Origin: Gnetum montanum
Taxonomy: Eukaryota > Streptophyta > Gnetopsida > Gnetales > Gnetaceae
DNA: 64,000 bases
Reading direction: 5' to 3'
Assembly: GCA_015680685.1 (NCBI GenBank)
Contig: MNCI01029067.1
Coordinates: 14,674-78,673 of the forward strand
Under the pieces are notes generated by a model. That model did no database searches, was not told where the DNA came from, and saw nothing but the letters and a program-made list of their open reading frames with translations. Each line of letters begins with the position of its first letter. Position 1 is the first letter of the stretch. This document shows, one piece after another, positions 12,199 through 25,157 of the stretch. A program made the translations under genes and the position numbers.

Positions 12199-13056
12199 TG
12201 ATGAATAATTGGGTATTTCAACACTCAACCATACAAGTCAAAAGTATTCATGTGCGACCATATCATAGTCTGTAGATGGACAATGTAAGTATACTAGTAA
12301 GTTAATAGTAAGTTCATGATTATTGTCTTCTCCCTTATAGTTAGCGAGGTGAAAAGTGTATAGTTTAACTCTTAGTAAGGTATATGATAAATTGATATTG
12401 TTGGCTCTTAAGAATGCTAAGTGTAAACATGCTAAAGGTAAATTTAAACTCTATCTCTAAGTACAATGAAAATTTAAAGTGTTTCTATCCTATGACAATA
12501 AGTATCTATCCTTGGTTTTCCATACATGTTTTGGGATGATGTAACTATCACTAGGATTACCAAATAACTTTACTACTCAATGAATTAAGTCAATTCATTA
12601 CTAGATTACCAAATAATTATACTTTATGCTTGAAAATAGTTGTACTTATTTCACCTTACTAATGAACATTAGAATAGTAAATGACTTAGTAAAAATAAAC
12701 ATAATGGGAAAATAAATCTAGTCTAAGTTATATACTACAATGATGAAGAATAATTTTGATCTTTATTACATTTCATGAATTATGTCTAGGAACAATATAC
12801 TAGAATAAAGATTCTATACAACTGTAATTCATCACACTACAAGCATTCATACTAACTCTAACTTCAAGAAAACAAACTACAAGAATTTTGCTAAGTATTA
12901 GGCCTAAACTTGTTTTCAACAAGATGGTGGGCTTGTATTTATATTCATGACTATGGTTAGCTACATTGTAACTACGATGATGTATAGAGGGCTACAATAT
13001 CACATTTACGATAGCGTAGATACAATATCGTATTCCTTTGCAATAATATTTCATCA
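12199..13056 (-). repeat. LTR, minus strand
   Basis: Its termini are TGATGAAA at 13056 and the U5-like end at 12199. Upstream on the minus strand (13057-13140) is a purine-rich run and 'gtaaggaact', the arrangement found before the 3' LTR in sister copies. No primer site lies after 12199, so this is a 3' LTR. It faces the plus-strand LTR ending at 12118, with 80 unassigned bases between them. Confidence 0.68.
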
Positions 13057-13355
13057 TACCCACACAACTGAGTAAATACTCTTCCTTGAGTTAAAAAAAA
13101 AAGGATAGAGTTCCTTACAAACTTATCGGGTTACATGGACTGTGACATCATGACACATATTTACATAACTAACTCTACTATGAATGCCACATCTTTGTTT
13201 GAGTGGTGTTATATAATTATCATGTGATACATGATTGACACACATGACAAAAACATAACATAATTAAGCGTGATATAGATTTCTTCATGTTTTGCATGAT
13301 GCTTGCTCGCCCATTATTTTTTCCCCTTATCATTTGGCTTTTAAAATTGGTTTTG
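13057..13355 (-). other. 3' internal fragment before the minus-strand LTR
   Basis: No gene is visible. The minus strand carries the 'gtaaggaact' block and an A-rich run typical of the end of these elements. The stretch then meets a plus-strand gag near 13356. Confidence 0.45.
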
Positions 13356-14939
13356 TGAAAGATAGCAAAATTAAATAGTTGGATATGAACAATATTCCTA
13401 AGTTTGAAGGGAGATACAACTTAGATCCACAAGATCATCTTGAAGCCTTTCATGATGCCTATGCCTTATAGAACATCGAAAACAAATGGCAAAAGTTAAA
13501 GCTATTTCCATGGATACTAATCAAGAAAGGTAAAAGTTGGTACTAGCCTTTGGAGCCAAAATTAATCCATAAATGGAGTACAATGCTTGAGCTCTTCTAT
13601 GAAAAGTATCAAATGTACTCTCAAGTGTCCAACCTGAGAAAGTAGATCCAAGGTTGGAAACAAGGAACACATGAACCCTTGGATGCAGCCATGCACAGGT
13701 ACTATTTCTTTTGCACTAATGTCCTAGCCATGGTTATTCTCAAAGGGAGAAACTCCACCATATCATAGATGGGCTGTGCACATAAACGAAGAGAGATCTT
13801 GGGATTTATGCCCAAGGGAGACTTTTAGAACTTAGAGCCCATCAAATCCATAGGCTCAATGAGCAGGTTGTCAAAGAAGAATAGAAGTTAATAAAAAGGA
13901 AAAGTGTAGAAGAGTATAACTAGGACCCTTCCATTCACAAAAGGGAGGTCTAATTTTATGATAATGAGAAGGCACTGCTTGATGAAGTAGTGCAGCAAAA
14001 GATCTTGTTGATTCAAAAGTTTATTTTTGAAATTTTGGCTAAAGTAGAAAAATTGTGGGACTCTTTAGAAGTTCCAAATTACTCTAAAAATAGCATAGCA
14101 ATCCAAAGAGTAAAGCAGTGATTGTGATCATGGGAGAAGGAAGGAAGCTGAACATGTCCATCAAAGGGGTAAGCGAAAGGCTAATATAGTAGAGGGGGTT
14201 GTGGATTCTGAATCAAATGATGATGGTGGGTGTGACATTTTCCAATATGAACATCCTAAGGGATGTTATCTTGTTATGTCACACTTGTAGGAGTCTAGGA
14301 TGTATGCTCTAAATCCCAAACTAGCAAGAAGGGAAGCACCCAGAAGGTTGCCTTATCCTCAAGGCAACCTAGGGCAGTTCCACCAATAATAAGCCTACTA
14401 TTCAAGTGGGGCTCCACCATAACCTTATGAGCAATACCATCAATGGAAACATCCACAATCATGAGGGATGCCACCACCAAGGTAGTAGTACCCTTACCAG
14501 AAATAGAATCCATATGAATACTATGTTTAACAATCCATTTCTTCGAGTGACTCTTCTAGTCATGCTTTATTCCAACATCACTACTACCCTCATAAATACT
14601 TCAGAGCCCAATCTACAAGATAGAAATCCCCATTTTCTCATTACCCTCCTCATCCTTCTACTTATGTCACTTCACCCTCAACTTAATTACTACCTACTCC
14701 ATCAATGTAGGGCAAAATTCCAGCCTAGTTGTAGCAACATAATGCCACTAGAGCTATTAACTTATTGTTGGCTCCTCAGCTGAGTGATTTAGAACATAAA
14801 CCCTAAAAAGATGCTTCATTTAAACCAACAGTCCTATAAAGCCCTTACATACACCTACAACTAATGATCCTAGTTCTTCCTCATCCTCTACTAACTTTTT
14901 CAAGAACCCTTCAAACCAAACACCACCCAAAGTGCATAC

Positions 14940-15350
14940 CGTGATGTTGACCTATGCTATTATGGATTGGATAAAGGATGGTCACCTTCCCAGAAAAGAT
15001 CTATTCCTAGGAGTCTCCTAATCTATTTGAAAATGATCAAGAATGAGCCTTGCAAAGCTCTTTTAGACTTAAGTTCTAGTGTAAATTTAATTTTTGATGA
15101 GATGTACAAAGCCTGGAACCTACCTCCACTTAAGAAGAGCAACATTCATCTTGAGTTGGCAAATCAATCCATCATTGTTCCCTTGGGACTAGTGGAGGAC
15201 ATTCTGACCATGATCTATGGGTGGTCCTATCATTCTAACTTCCTAGTGATCCATGTTGATAATTGCAAAGGCGACTTTCCAATCATCATGGAAAGTGCTT
15301 GGTTAAGCACCATTGATACATGGTTGGGAATTAGAGACATCTTTTGAAGA
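14940..15350 (+). pseudogene. Aspartic protease of element G
   Basis: A 126-residue open frame from 14967 covers most of the domain. It reads 'ALLDLSSSVNLIF' where sister copies have DSGSGVNLIS, then 'EMYKAWNLPPLKKSN', 'LGLVEDILTMIYGWS' and 'DFPIIMESAWLSTIDT'. The active-site Asp remains, but the Ser-Gly after it has become Leu-Ser. The frame is unusually open for this window, but gag upstream and RT downstream carry stops, so the copy is dead. Confidence 0.8.
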
Positions 15351-15689
15351 TTTCCAAGGAAAATGAATTTGAGAAGATAGAGAGAAAGTGATTTCCATGC
15401 ATCATGTACAATGACACTAGGTGCGACTATGCACAGAAACTATGGTTCGTGAAAAGTACATCTATCACAACATGTATGTAATGTGCAGATGTGTCTAAAA
15501 TTCAAACGTACTTATATGTAGCAACCACAAAATAGGAGGGAACCCCATGGCTGATAGTTGATCCTAATAGTAGCTTAACAATATGCATGGAACCAACTAA
15601 GAGCTTAGTGAGTGCTTATGTTGAAAACATGGATTAACTAGAGCAAGTTCATTGAAAACTCTTTGATGATGAACCTAATGACACCAATT

Positions 15690-16330
15690 GGAGAGAGTTG
15701 AAAATCCCTAAAAGTTTTAAATAGAAACCCATAGAGCTAAAAACTCTACCTACCGACATGGACTATACTTTTCTAAACAATGGAAAGCCAGTGATAATCA
15801 ATGCTAATCTTACTTCTAAATAGTAAGAGAAGCTATTGAAGGTGGTCAACAAATGGCCAATAGCCTTTGCCCAGTCATATCACAAGTTGACCAGAATTGA
15901 TCTATGGATATGCCAACACCGCATCTATATAGATGCCTCCATAAAGCCAAAGAGGCATCTGCAGCAGTGGTTGATCCCCAAACTAAAGTAGATTGTCAAA
16001 GAGAAAATTGAACAACACCTCAAGGTAGGGTTCATCTATTCCATTGTGAACAATGAGTGGATTAGCCCACTCATAATAGTGCCAAAGAAAGGTGGCAAGT
16101 GGAGGGTCTATATTGACTTAAGGCTATTAAACATGGCAACCTACAAAGATCATTTTCCATTGTCATTTGTGGACCAGGTGTTAGACACCATCTCTAGGCA
16201 TTACTACTACCACTTTCTAGATGGTTATAGTGGCTATAACCAAATCCAAATTGCACCCAAAGATCAAGACAAAACCACATTCATAAGTCCCTAGGGAACT
16301 TTTGCATATAGAAAGATGCCCTTTGCCCCT
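15690..16330 (+). pseudogene. Reverse transcriptase N-terminal part of element G
   Basis: The frame at 16046-16294 encodes 'EWISPLIIVPKKGGKWRVY', 'LRLLNMATYKDHFPL' and 'LDGYSGYNQIQIAPKDQDK'. This is the fingers and early palm, as in elements 1 and F. Upstream 15690-16045 aligns with the protease-RT linker. A stop follows 'TTFISP', and similarity fades after 'GTFAYRKMPF'. The catalytic F-M-D-D region is missing. Confidence 0.83.
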
Positions 16331-17600
16331 ATTTCAAGCAACCCAAGTACTGTAGTAATGGCCTACACTAAGTAGGACACTGAGATATCCTTGATTTTCA
16401 CTATTAATCTTGGCTGCCTGTTATTCCATAATAGAAATGTCTCTCCCATGTACCACTCCCCAGTGGAAGTGATAATTGGTCACATGGGAGAGGCCTTTAG
16501 CTGGTCCTACAATTCTCTTAGTGCATGCTCCAGGAAAGGGCCAAAATTTAATTCCTACAACACCAATTTTTGGACCTCCCTTAATTTGATTTCATTCAGG
16601 TAGGCCTCTATTAAAGTCACCTAAAGATTTATTGGTTGCGCTAGCGCATCATCTTCATGGGAGTGTTTTGTTGGTACTATTGCTAGTTCTGGAATCTATC
16701 TGATAGACTCCACTTCTACCTCTTCCCTAACAGGACCTGTGATGTGGATTGCAAGTAGTTCTTCTTAGGGCTATTCGTTTAGTTAGGATAGTCCTGCTTC
16801 CTACATGTACTTATGTTTTGGTGTCATCTGCAGTCACAACACATCCATGGATTAGTAGGTGTAATGTGTAACTTCAAAATTTTCGAATACCTTTCTCGTT
16901 AGTTTGTTACACTTTGGCTAACGTTGGACTATGGTAAATTGATAAATTTATTAATTATTTATTTATTATTTATTATGAATGTTACTAGGGCTTGTTGGAA
17001 AGGCTTAACTTTTGTAATTAAGTATTTAATAGTTAATTTTTCAGTTAAGCCTTTGTGGGAGTTAGAAAAATTGTGAAAATTTTGCTATAAAAATGGCACA
17101 TTTGTGGCCCCCGCAATGAAGAGCTTACCTTCGATAGTTGTAGGGTCAAAGAACAGAGAATTTGGATAAATAGGTTTGGAAGTTATAGGCTCTGGAATGT
17201 TCTAGTCTCTAAAAAATTAAAAAAAATCCTTTGACATTTGTGAGAAAATGTAAAATCTTCTAAGTGAGGTCATGCCTATTTAGACTATTTTTTCCCTTAC
17301 GTTGATGGGGCCCCATATACAAATCCTCGTATATAAGTTTGCTCCATCAATAGGGCCCCATATACAAGGCCCATTGAGAAAAATTTTTAAATGTTAATAT
17401 CTCAAAAAATATAAGGAATTTTTCAATAAAATTGGGATCCATGGAATCCCAGAAAAGCCAAGAATATGATGGAATCATTGAAGAGGGTTTTTGAAAGCTC
17501 AAAAATTAAAAAATTTGATGAACACTTTTAATGAACAAAATATATAAAGGAGCACTTGGGTTGATGCAAAAGATGGATGTATGAAAGATTCTAGTTCTAA
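16330..17600. other. Unassigned AT-rich stretch with an LTR-like promoter
   Basis: I see no convincing gene. Around 16870-17220 the composition resembles an LTR of another family, with TATAAAAA at 17086-17093 on the plus strand. At 17300-17375 'ggggccccatatacaa' occurs twice in direct orientation about 45 bases apart. From about 17600 the sequence becomes the minus-strand 3' region of element F. Confidence 0.4.
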
Positions 17601-18880
17601 GAATGTCTAAGGATAAGGTGCTTAATGAACTCGACCAAGGCATATGCAAGTGGATCCTCCCCATAGCAAGCACATGCTCTTTTTACCCTTACATAACCTC
17701 AACCTGAGGAGTCCTTAGGCCCCAGAGGTGACTAAAGGTTGATGGAAGTTAAGAAGCAAAACCCGAAAGATTCTACCTATGAATTCAAATACGTTAGACC
17801 AAGACATGGAATCAAGAACATGGACATTGACAACGAGGTAAGTTATGGACAACATAAATGGAAATTGGAGAATGTGGAATGGAATTCCAATTGAGGTCAT
17901 AAGAAGTCCCTTGCGAAGTTCATGTTTAAAATGACTGAAGAAGATCCATCCTTAGTCTAAACCAAAACCAACCTCTTTCAATGACTTCACATTGCCATTC
18001 CAAGACCAATCCATCCCGTCAAGACACAAGAGTTCTTCCAAAAAACAACCACCATTCCATAAAGAGAAGAAAAGAGAAATAAGAAGTAAGAGAGGGTCTT
18101 AGTTAAAGGGACCTTCAAGCATGGGTAACATGTCTTTGTAGTTCCATAACCAATGCTTGTAGCCTGTTTATTTGTCTAAGGGGTGTGCTTTAAATTCCCA
18201 TCATTTTTTTTGATGGGAACCACACCATGCAAAGACTTTATTTAACTTTCTATTAGTGGTTGGAATGGAATCATTAGAAGTCCATGAAAACACTCAAGCA
18301 CTCAAGTAAGTGGAAGAGTATGAATAGTATTAAGTCCCCTTAAAGTCACACCCTATAAAAACCTTTGAATCCTTCCCAATTCTAAAAACTACCAAGGTTA
18401 CCAATTTATTAAAATTTGATTTAATGAAAAGGACCTTAAACTTCCCAAATAAGGAAAACCATAGAGTTAGTGAATGGGCGGATGTCGTGGACACACTACC
18501 TATTCCATGAAAAAAATATTGTGATTGAGCCATCAGTACAAAAATTCAAAAATAGAAACCATACATTAGCAACCAAAACATTAAGCACAAACCACCATTA
18601 GTAGCAGTTACATCACCACTGTGTCCTATTGATAATAAAGCACTTTTATTAGCAAAAATCTGAAAACTACACTAAAACAAAACAAGGTAAAATATATAAG
18701 AAAGTGTAAAATATCCAATAAAATTTTTAAACATACTAGTGATGGTGTAAAACAAAAATGGGGTAAAAATAGGAAAAATTTTGGAAATCAAACAGTTGTA
18801 AAATAAATAACTTGCAAAATCAAAAAAATAAAAAGTAGAAAACCTAAGAAGCCATATGGATGATTAGTACAGATGGCCAT
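17600..18880 (-). other. 3' noncoding internal region of element F
   Basis: It corresponds in position and partly in sequence to 2405-4284. It includes the conserved motif at 17651-17679 and the 'agaccatagagatt'-type block found also at 3920 and 41340. No gene is supported. Confidence 0.6.
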
Positions 18881-20060
18881 CTCCCCCATGACAAAGTTGG
18901 AAGGAGGAGATTCAAAAAATTAAGCATGGTTCTCCATCCATTAAAGTAGTTGTTGTACTGGCTTATCTTGGCTCATGGAAAAGCTTCACTTATTGGATAT
19001 TGACCAACTACTTTTTATTTGGGCTCTCAGGTTTTGTATATGATCATGGCCCTAGAAAGAAAGGTTTTATCAATTACATAAGGTTCCTCCCACAACGTTT
19101 GAAATTTAGTTTTCTAAGGTACATGTGTGGGATTCCAGTAGAGAACCTTATCTCCCGATTGAAATTTTACTTGTTGTATTCTAAGGTCATGTCATTGTTT
19201 TTTAAATGCCTTGTGCACTTCATTCAAAGATAGGGCCACTAATTGATTTTCATCTAGCACGTTGAGGTTGATCAGTCTTTCTTTTTATGCTAGACTTAGG
19301 TTAAGATTCAGATCGTAGGCTGTTGAGAGTGTACGGAGCTCGGATTGAATTGGAAGCATTGAAAGTTTTCTGTACACTAACTTATAGGGAGAGTAGCCAA
19401 TAGGGAGTTTCCATGTTGAGCAGTAGGCCCAAAGGGCATCATTGAGTTTTGTGCTCCAATCTCTCCTATATATGCTTATGGTCCTTGTTACGATCTTTGT
19501 GATCTCCATGTTAGTAACTTCTGCTTGACCATTGGCTTAGGGGTGATAAGGTGTTGTTAATTTATGTTCAACCCCCAAATGTTATGTCAACTTTGTAAAA
19601 GTGACACTTGTAAAAATGAGTTCCATTGTCAGAAATCAGTGCACATGGCACCCCAAACCTGTTTACAACATGTTGTTGTACAAATCTAGTACCGATGGAT
19701 GATGTACAATCGATGATGGCTACTGCTTCTACCCATTTAGTGCACTAGTTGACTACTACGATGATATATGACTTTCCAATGGACATGGGTGTGATGGAAC
19801 CCATGAAGTCTATGCCCCATATATCAAAGAGTTCCAATGGTTGAATACACTGTTGAGGACTATCCATTCTTGTGGTTATCCCACCATCTCATTGATAGTA
19901 CTTACAAGATCAAACAAATTGATGGACATCCTTGAAGATTGTAGGCCAATAGTAACTTGCCATTAGACTTTTTATAGCCATGCTTCTCCCTGCATAGTGG
20001 CCTTCACAAGGGCCTTCATGAGCATCTTAGAGAATGTGTAGTTGATCCACATCAAGGATA
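18880..20060 (-). pseudogene. Integrase of element F
   Basis: The minus strand gives 'FDIWGIDFMGSITPMSIGKS' near 19835-19780, which keeps the first catalytic Asp. Then come 'ALISDNGTHF'-like sequence near 19640 and 'GVEHKLTT' near 19570. The frame 19509-19285 adds 'LNDALWAYCSTWKLPIGYSP', the tail of the core domain. Frameshifts and stops lie between the blocks. It differs from element 1 at the first catalytic residue, where element 1 has Glu. Confidence 0.8.
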
Positions 20061-20199
20061 CACCAATGAACTAGACCATCAATGCACACCTTGTATAGGT
20101 GTCCGATGATTTCCATGAAGTACTTTGCCCAATGAAGAAACTGTTGTTTCCTTCTGAAGTCCAACCTTTGTGGCATCTCCTAAGTGAGAAGGTAAGTGA

Positions 20200-21640
20200 G
20201 AATGCCATCATACCATTTTGTTTCTATGGGAACTTAGTCATTTATCACTCCTGTAAAGAGGAGTTCATCTAGAAATTGATTAGAGAGTGGACTCTCCTCC
20301 TCTTTATTATCCCATCTTAACTAAGAGAGGTGGTTAACGACCACATTCTCAGACCTTTTCCAATCTACCATTATGAGATCAAATTCCTACAAGATCACAA
20401 TCCACTGTATGATATGGGGGCTCACCTTTTGCTTGTTCATCAAGAAGTGGATGGCACTATGATCTGTGTGCACAAATACTTTGTAGCCAAGCACATACTA
20501 CCTGAGATTTTTGAGAGCATACACCACTACCATTAATTCTTTCTCAGTTATGGTGTAATTTAGCTATGCACCCATAATTCTTTAACTCATGTAGTGGATG
20601 TAATATGGATGTTTCTTATCATCCAACTACATAAGCATGACTCCTAAGGCATAATTAGATGCATTTGTCATTGTATGAAATGGTCTAGACTAGTCTAGTG
20701 CCTATAGAATTGGAGTTTCTATGAGTTTTTCCTTCAACTGTTGGACTACATGTTCACACTCCTTAGTCCAAACAAACAAAGCATCTTTCTTCGTAACCTC
20801 AACCAATGACTTTGCGATCTTAGACAAATTCTCTATGAATCGCTGATAGTAGCCAATATGTCCAAGGAATGATTGGACATCTTTAACTATCTTTGGTTGG
20901 CATGTGATTCCTTGGATGACCCTTATTTTTTCTAGATCTATCCCAATCCCTACCTCATTAATTCTATCCTCCAGTACTATGCCTTCCTAGATCATTAAAT
21001 GGCTTTTCTACCAATTGAGCCTAAGGTTGGTTTCAACATATCTTTTTAGAACCTACTTAAGGAAATCCAAGGCTTGCTGAAATGTATCCCCATAGGTAGA
21101 GAAGTCATTCATAAAAAAGTCTACCTTAGTACCAATTTGTTGTTGAAAAATACTAACCTTGCATTGAAATGTTGCAGGGCATTGTCCAAACCAAATGGCA
21201 TCTTACAATATGCAGAAGTTTCCTAGGGACTCATGAATGTTATCTTAGCCTCATCTTCTGGTGTAATTTGGATTTGGTTATAGCCACTTTAACCATCCAA
21301 GAGGCTATAATAGCAATGCCTAGAGATAGTTTCCAACACTTGATCCATAGATGGCAATGGAAAATGATCTTTAAATGTTGCCATGTTCAATAGCCTAAAG
21401 TCGATGTAGACCCACCACTTGCCACCTTTCTTTGGAACAATTACGAGTGGGCTAACCCACTCACAAACCATGATGGGATAGATGAACCCTACCTTGAGGA
21501 GTTGTTCTATTTTCTCCTTGATGATCTACTTCAATTTGGGATTCAATAGCCTTTGTGGTTACCTTCTTGGCTTCATGGCCGGGTTGGTGTAGATGTGATG
21601 CTAACATATCCTTTGATCAATTCCTGTTAGTTCAAGATAT
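20200..21640 (-). pseudogene. Reverse transcriptase and RNase H of element F
   Basis: RT blocks on the minus strand include 'EWVSPLVIVPKKGGKWW'-like sequence at 21471-21400 and 'DFRLLNMATFKDHFPLP', then 'LLDG' and the palm motif 'FFMNDFSTYGD' near 21113-21081. As in element 1, the first Asp of the catalytic pair is Asn. RNase H follows at 20540-20280 with sequence matching the 'TDHSAIRFLMNK' region in decayed form. Stops and frameshifts are common. Confidence 0.8.
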
Positions 21641-22119
21641 GACCAAGCAAAGGCTATTGGCCATTTGTTAACAACCTGCAATAGCTTGTCTTTTTGTTCA
21701 AGAGCAAGATTTGCATTGATTATGATCGGTTTACCATTATTTAAAAATGTGTACTCCATGCTAGCTAGTAGAGTTTTTAACTCTAGGGGCTCCTACTTGA
21801 AATTATCAACAATTTCCAACTCTCCCCAAAGGTATCATCATCTTCATCATTAGAGAGTTGGTGATGAACTTGCTCAAGTTCATCCATATCTTCAACATAA
21901 GCTCATGTCAAGGTCTCAGTTGGTTCCATGCATCAGAGTCAACTGTTAGCCACTGGGTGCCCTCCTATTTTGTGGCTACTACGTACAAGCACATGTGGAT
22001 ATCTGTGTCTTATGCACATTGATTGCATGCTTTAATGTATGTACTTTTGATGGACCAAATTGTATGCACACAACTGGACTTGTTATCATTATATGCGATG
22101 CATGGAACATGCTTCTTCT

Positions 22120-22590
22120 CTAGCCTTTCAAATTCATTTTCCTTGGAGATTTTCAAGGAGATATTCCTAATGTCCATTCATGCATCAACTATGCTTAACC
22201 AAGCCCTTTCCATAATGATGGGAAAGTCACCTTTGTAATTTTCTATCTTGATCACTAGAACATTAGTAGGATAGGACCACCCACAAATTGTGGTCACAAT
22301 GTCCTCTACTAATCCTAAAGGAATAGTGATTGACTGATCTACCAATTCTAAACAGATGTTCCTCTTCTTAAGAGGTGGAAGGTCCCAGGCTTTGTACATG
22401 TCATGGAAGATGAGATTAACACCAAAACCAGAATTAAGAATAGCCTTACATGGGTCATGTCTAATGATCTGTAAGTAAATGAGTGGACTTCCTAGGTCAG
22501 ATCTTTTCATGGGAAGATTGCCAACCTTGATCCAATAGGAAATAGCATGAGTTAGTATCATAATGTAGATTCAAGGCAATGTTTGGTTTG
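22120..22590 (-). pseudogene. Aspartic protease of element F
   Basis: A 127-residue frame (22561-22178) reads 'LTHAISYWIKVGNLP', 'GSPLIYLQIIRHDPCKAIL', then 'NSGFGVNLIF' where the active site should be DSGSGVNLIS, so the catalytic Asp is Asn. It continues with 'DMYKAWDLPPLKKRN', 'LGLVEDIVTTICGWSYP' and 'GDFPIIMERAWLSIVDA'. The domain is otherwise complete, so the loss of the active-site Asp by itself would inactivate it. Confidence 0.85.
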
Positions 22591-22599
22591 AAGGGCACT

Positions 22600-25006
22600 C
22601 GAATGTGTTTGATGCAAAGGATGAGGATGTTGGAGATATAGGATGACTAGCCGCATTAGGTTGTGAGGGTTTGGAAGGATTATTGGGTCAAAAAAAGGGT
22701 TATTGTTTGAACTACTTTGTTAGAAGGCCAATTGTGAATGTACAGCCCTTGTAGCATTTCATTATTATGGCTATGGAGGAATTTCTCCCTGCATGAATGA
22801 AACAAGAGGTAACTTAGTTGAGGGTGGAGGAATGTGTGCATATGGATGCGGAGGATGATATGGATATGGGTTCTCACCTGGAGTAAATAGTGAATGTGTT
22901 TTATGGTACTACAAAGGGTAATAGTGATGTTGAAATGAAGCATGGCTTATAGAGCTTCGTGCAGATACGAGTTGTTGAACATAGTACCCATATGGATCTA
23001 GTTCCTTATAAGGTTACTGCTGTCTTGGTGGTGGCATTCCCCACAACTATGGTTGGTGCCCCTGTTGACTAGTCATATGGTTGTGGTGGAGCCCCACTTG
23101 GCTAGTAAGTTTATTATTGTTAATAGAACTGCCTTGGATTGCCTTGTGGATAAGGCAATTGTCTGGGTGCTTGCCTCTGTGCTAGTCGTGGATTCAACAT
23201 GTATACCCCAGACTCTTATAAGTGTGACACCACAAGGCAACATTCCTTCAAATGTTCATATTAACAAATGCCACAACCACCATCATCTTCGGAGTCTGTC
23301 CCCACAACTTCTTCTACCATGGTAGCTTTGTCCTTACCTCTTTGGTAGGCATGTTCTACTTCTTTCTACCTCTTGTGGTCACGATCACTATTTTGCCCTT
23401 TGGATGCTTCAGCAATCTTCATAGTAGTTTGAAACTTTTCATCCAAAGAATTCCATAATTTATCAACCTTTTCCCAAATATCAAAAATAGATTTTTGAAT
23501 GGACAAGGTTTTCCTGTTCACCACTTCATTGAGTGGTGACTCCTCCTCATCATAAAATCAAACCTCTCTTTTCCTAATGGAAGGGTCCCTATTATATTCT
23601 TTAACACTTTCCCTTTTTTGCAACTCATCTTCTTCGTCTACTTGTTCTATTAGCCTTTGTATCTAATGAGCTCTTAGTTTGGATAGCCTTTCTTAGGCAT
23701 AAACACCAAGAGTTCTTCTGGTTTCTATTTGAGCCCATCAATGATATGGTGGAGTTGTTCCCATTGAGAATAACCATGGCCTAGGCATCGATGTAAGAGA
23801 GAATAATAGCTACCCATGGCAGCATCCAGGGGTTTATGTGTTCCCTGTTTGCAGCCTTGGATTTGCCTTCTCAAGGTAGACACTCTAGAGCACGTCTGAT
23901 ATTTATCATTAAATAGTTCTAGCATGGTCCTCCATCTACAAATAGATTCGAACTCTAAGGACTAGTAGCAACTTTCAACCTTTTTGATGAGTGTCCTAGG
24001 GAATAGCGTGAGTTTCTACTAGTCATTTTCAATGTTCTACAAAGCACAGGCATTAGGAAAAGCTTGTATATGTGTCTACGAATTAGAGTTATATCCCCCC
24101 TCAAATCTTGGAATATTTTTCATGTCTAAGCACTTGATCTGACTATACTTCACATAACTAGTTGAAATTCTAACTGCCTCTACAATGTTAAGCATGTTTC
24201 AAGTCACCAACAAAGGCTCATCATCATCATGATTTTGGTGTCACTGATGATGTCCTCTATCACCCCTTTGATTATTGTGGGCATGGTGATTAGTGTTATT
24301 GCCTCAATGCTCATCTTCATCACGGTTGTTCTTTTTGCAATGTCTTTCAAAATCAGAAGAGGAGGAAGAAGTAGATTCGGATGAAGAGGAAAAAGAGGAA
24401 GGAGGACTCCCTTCACCATGGAATCTACCAATTCCCCCTTTAGTTATGAAGGCCACATTCATCAAGTTTCCTATCATTTTGATGCTTATTTGATCCCTTG
24501 CCTTAACTGCCATCTTTTCCTAAACCTAAATTATGGATTGTAAACTGCAAATTCAAGGCCACACCCTCATCACTAGTAACAAAGGGTAGAAAATATTCAT
24601 GCTAAGAGTCTTTAAAGGCAAGGCCCTTGTCATTTTCTTGGTTTAAAAGGAATAAGGGATTAGTGAACCATTTCCCCTTAGCATCCTCATGATGCCTCTC
24701 TTGATGTCAATCTCGCCTGTGTTGTGTGTCAATGGGATGATAGTCTTAAGTGCCATAACTATTCACAACATATTCCTCTTGAAGATCCAAGATGCCTGAC
24801 TTTTTTAGAGTTTGAAGCAGCATCCCAAGCACAAATCAATCAAGGGACAATATAATGTTGCCTTTCATATCATGCTATCGTAGTTGCTCATCTTGATGCA
24901 GGATGAAGGTGAAATCAGGCATAAACTCATATGGATGAGTATATATCACTTTGCACTCTTATGGAACCAGTGGTTTAACATTGTCACGCCTATGAGAAGA
25001 AGACAT
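22600..25006 (-). pseudogene. gag of element F
   Basis: The start is set at 25006-25004 (minus) by match to the 'MSSS' start of the sister gags. The capsid-like part is seen at 23925-23725: 'LELFNDKYQTCSRVSTLRRQ', then 'LDAAMGSYYSLLHRC'. A Ser/Asp/Glu-rich patch lies at 24400-24340. The nucleocapsid near 23290-23250 reads C-G-I-C, then a stop, then Y-E-H-L-K-E-C-C, the same unusual knuckle in decayed form. Many stops are present. Confidence 0.78.
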
Positions 25007-25138
25007 TTTTGCAACAAATAAAGTATCGGTGTGCTTTTTGTAATTATGAAATATGGAAATGATGTTAACCCTAGGGTTCGTCCAACGATATTAATGATGT
25101 ATACTAAACCTAAATAGTGCACATTTCAACAAACAAAA

Positions 25139-25156
25139 TCCCTAGCAATGACACCA
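25139..25156 (-). other. Primer-binding site of element F
   Basis: The minus strand reads TGGTGTCATTGCTAGGGA one base after the LTR end at 25158. It is a decayed tRNA-Asp type site. Confidence 0.6.
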
Positions 25157-25157
25157 A

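Larger units (their letters stand above)
13356..16330 (+). mobile_element. Element G: gag-protease-RT fragment, plus strand
   Basis: This Ty3/gypsy piece lacks both LTRs, the N-terminal half of gag and everything after the RT palm. Gag starts abruptly at 'LDMNNIPKFEGRYN' and runs through the capsid-like domain to a nucleocapsid reading 'CDIFQYEHPKGC' near 14230, where the second Cys is lost. The protease follows at 14960 and RT at 15800. Similarity ends near 16330. It lies between minus-strand pieces, so it is either an insertion or a rearrangement product. Confidence 0.78.

Noticed and set aside
24293-24513. Glu/Ser-rich frames on both strands.
   Set aside because: They are part of the Ser/Asp/Glu-rich stretch of element F gag and its antisense shadow.
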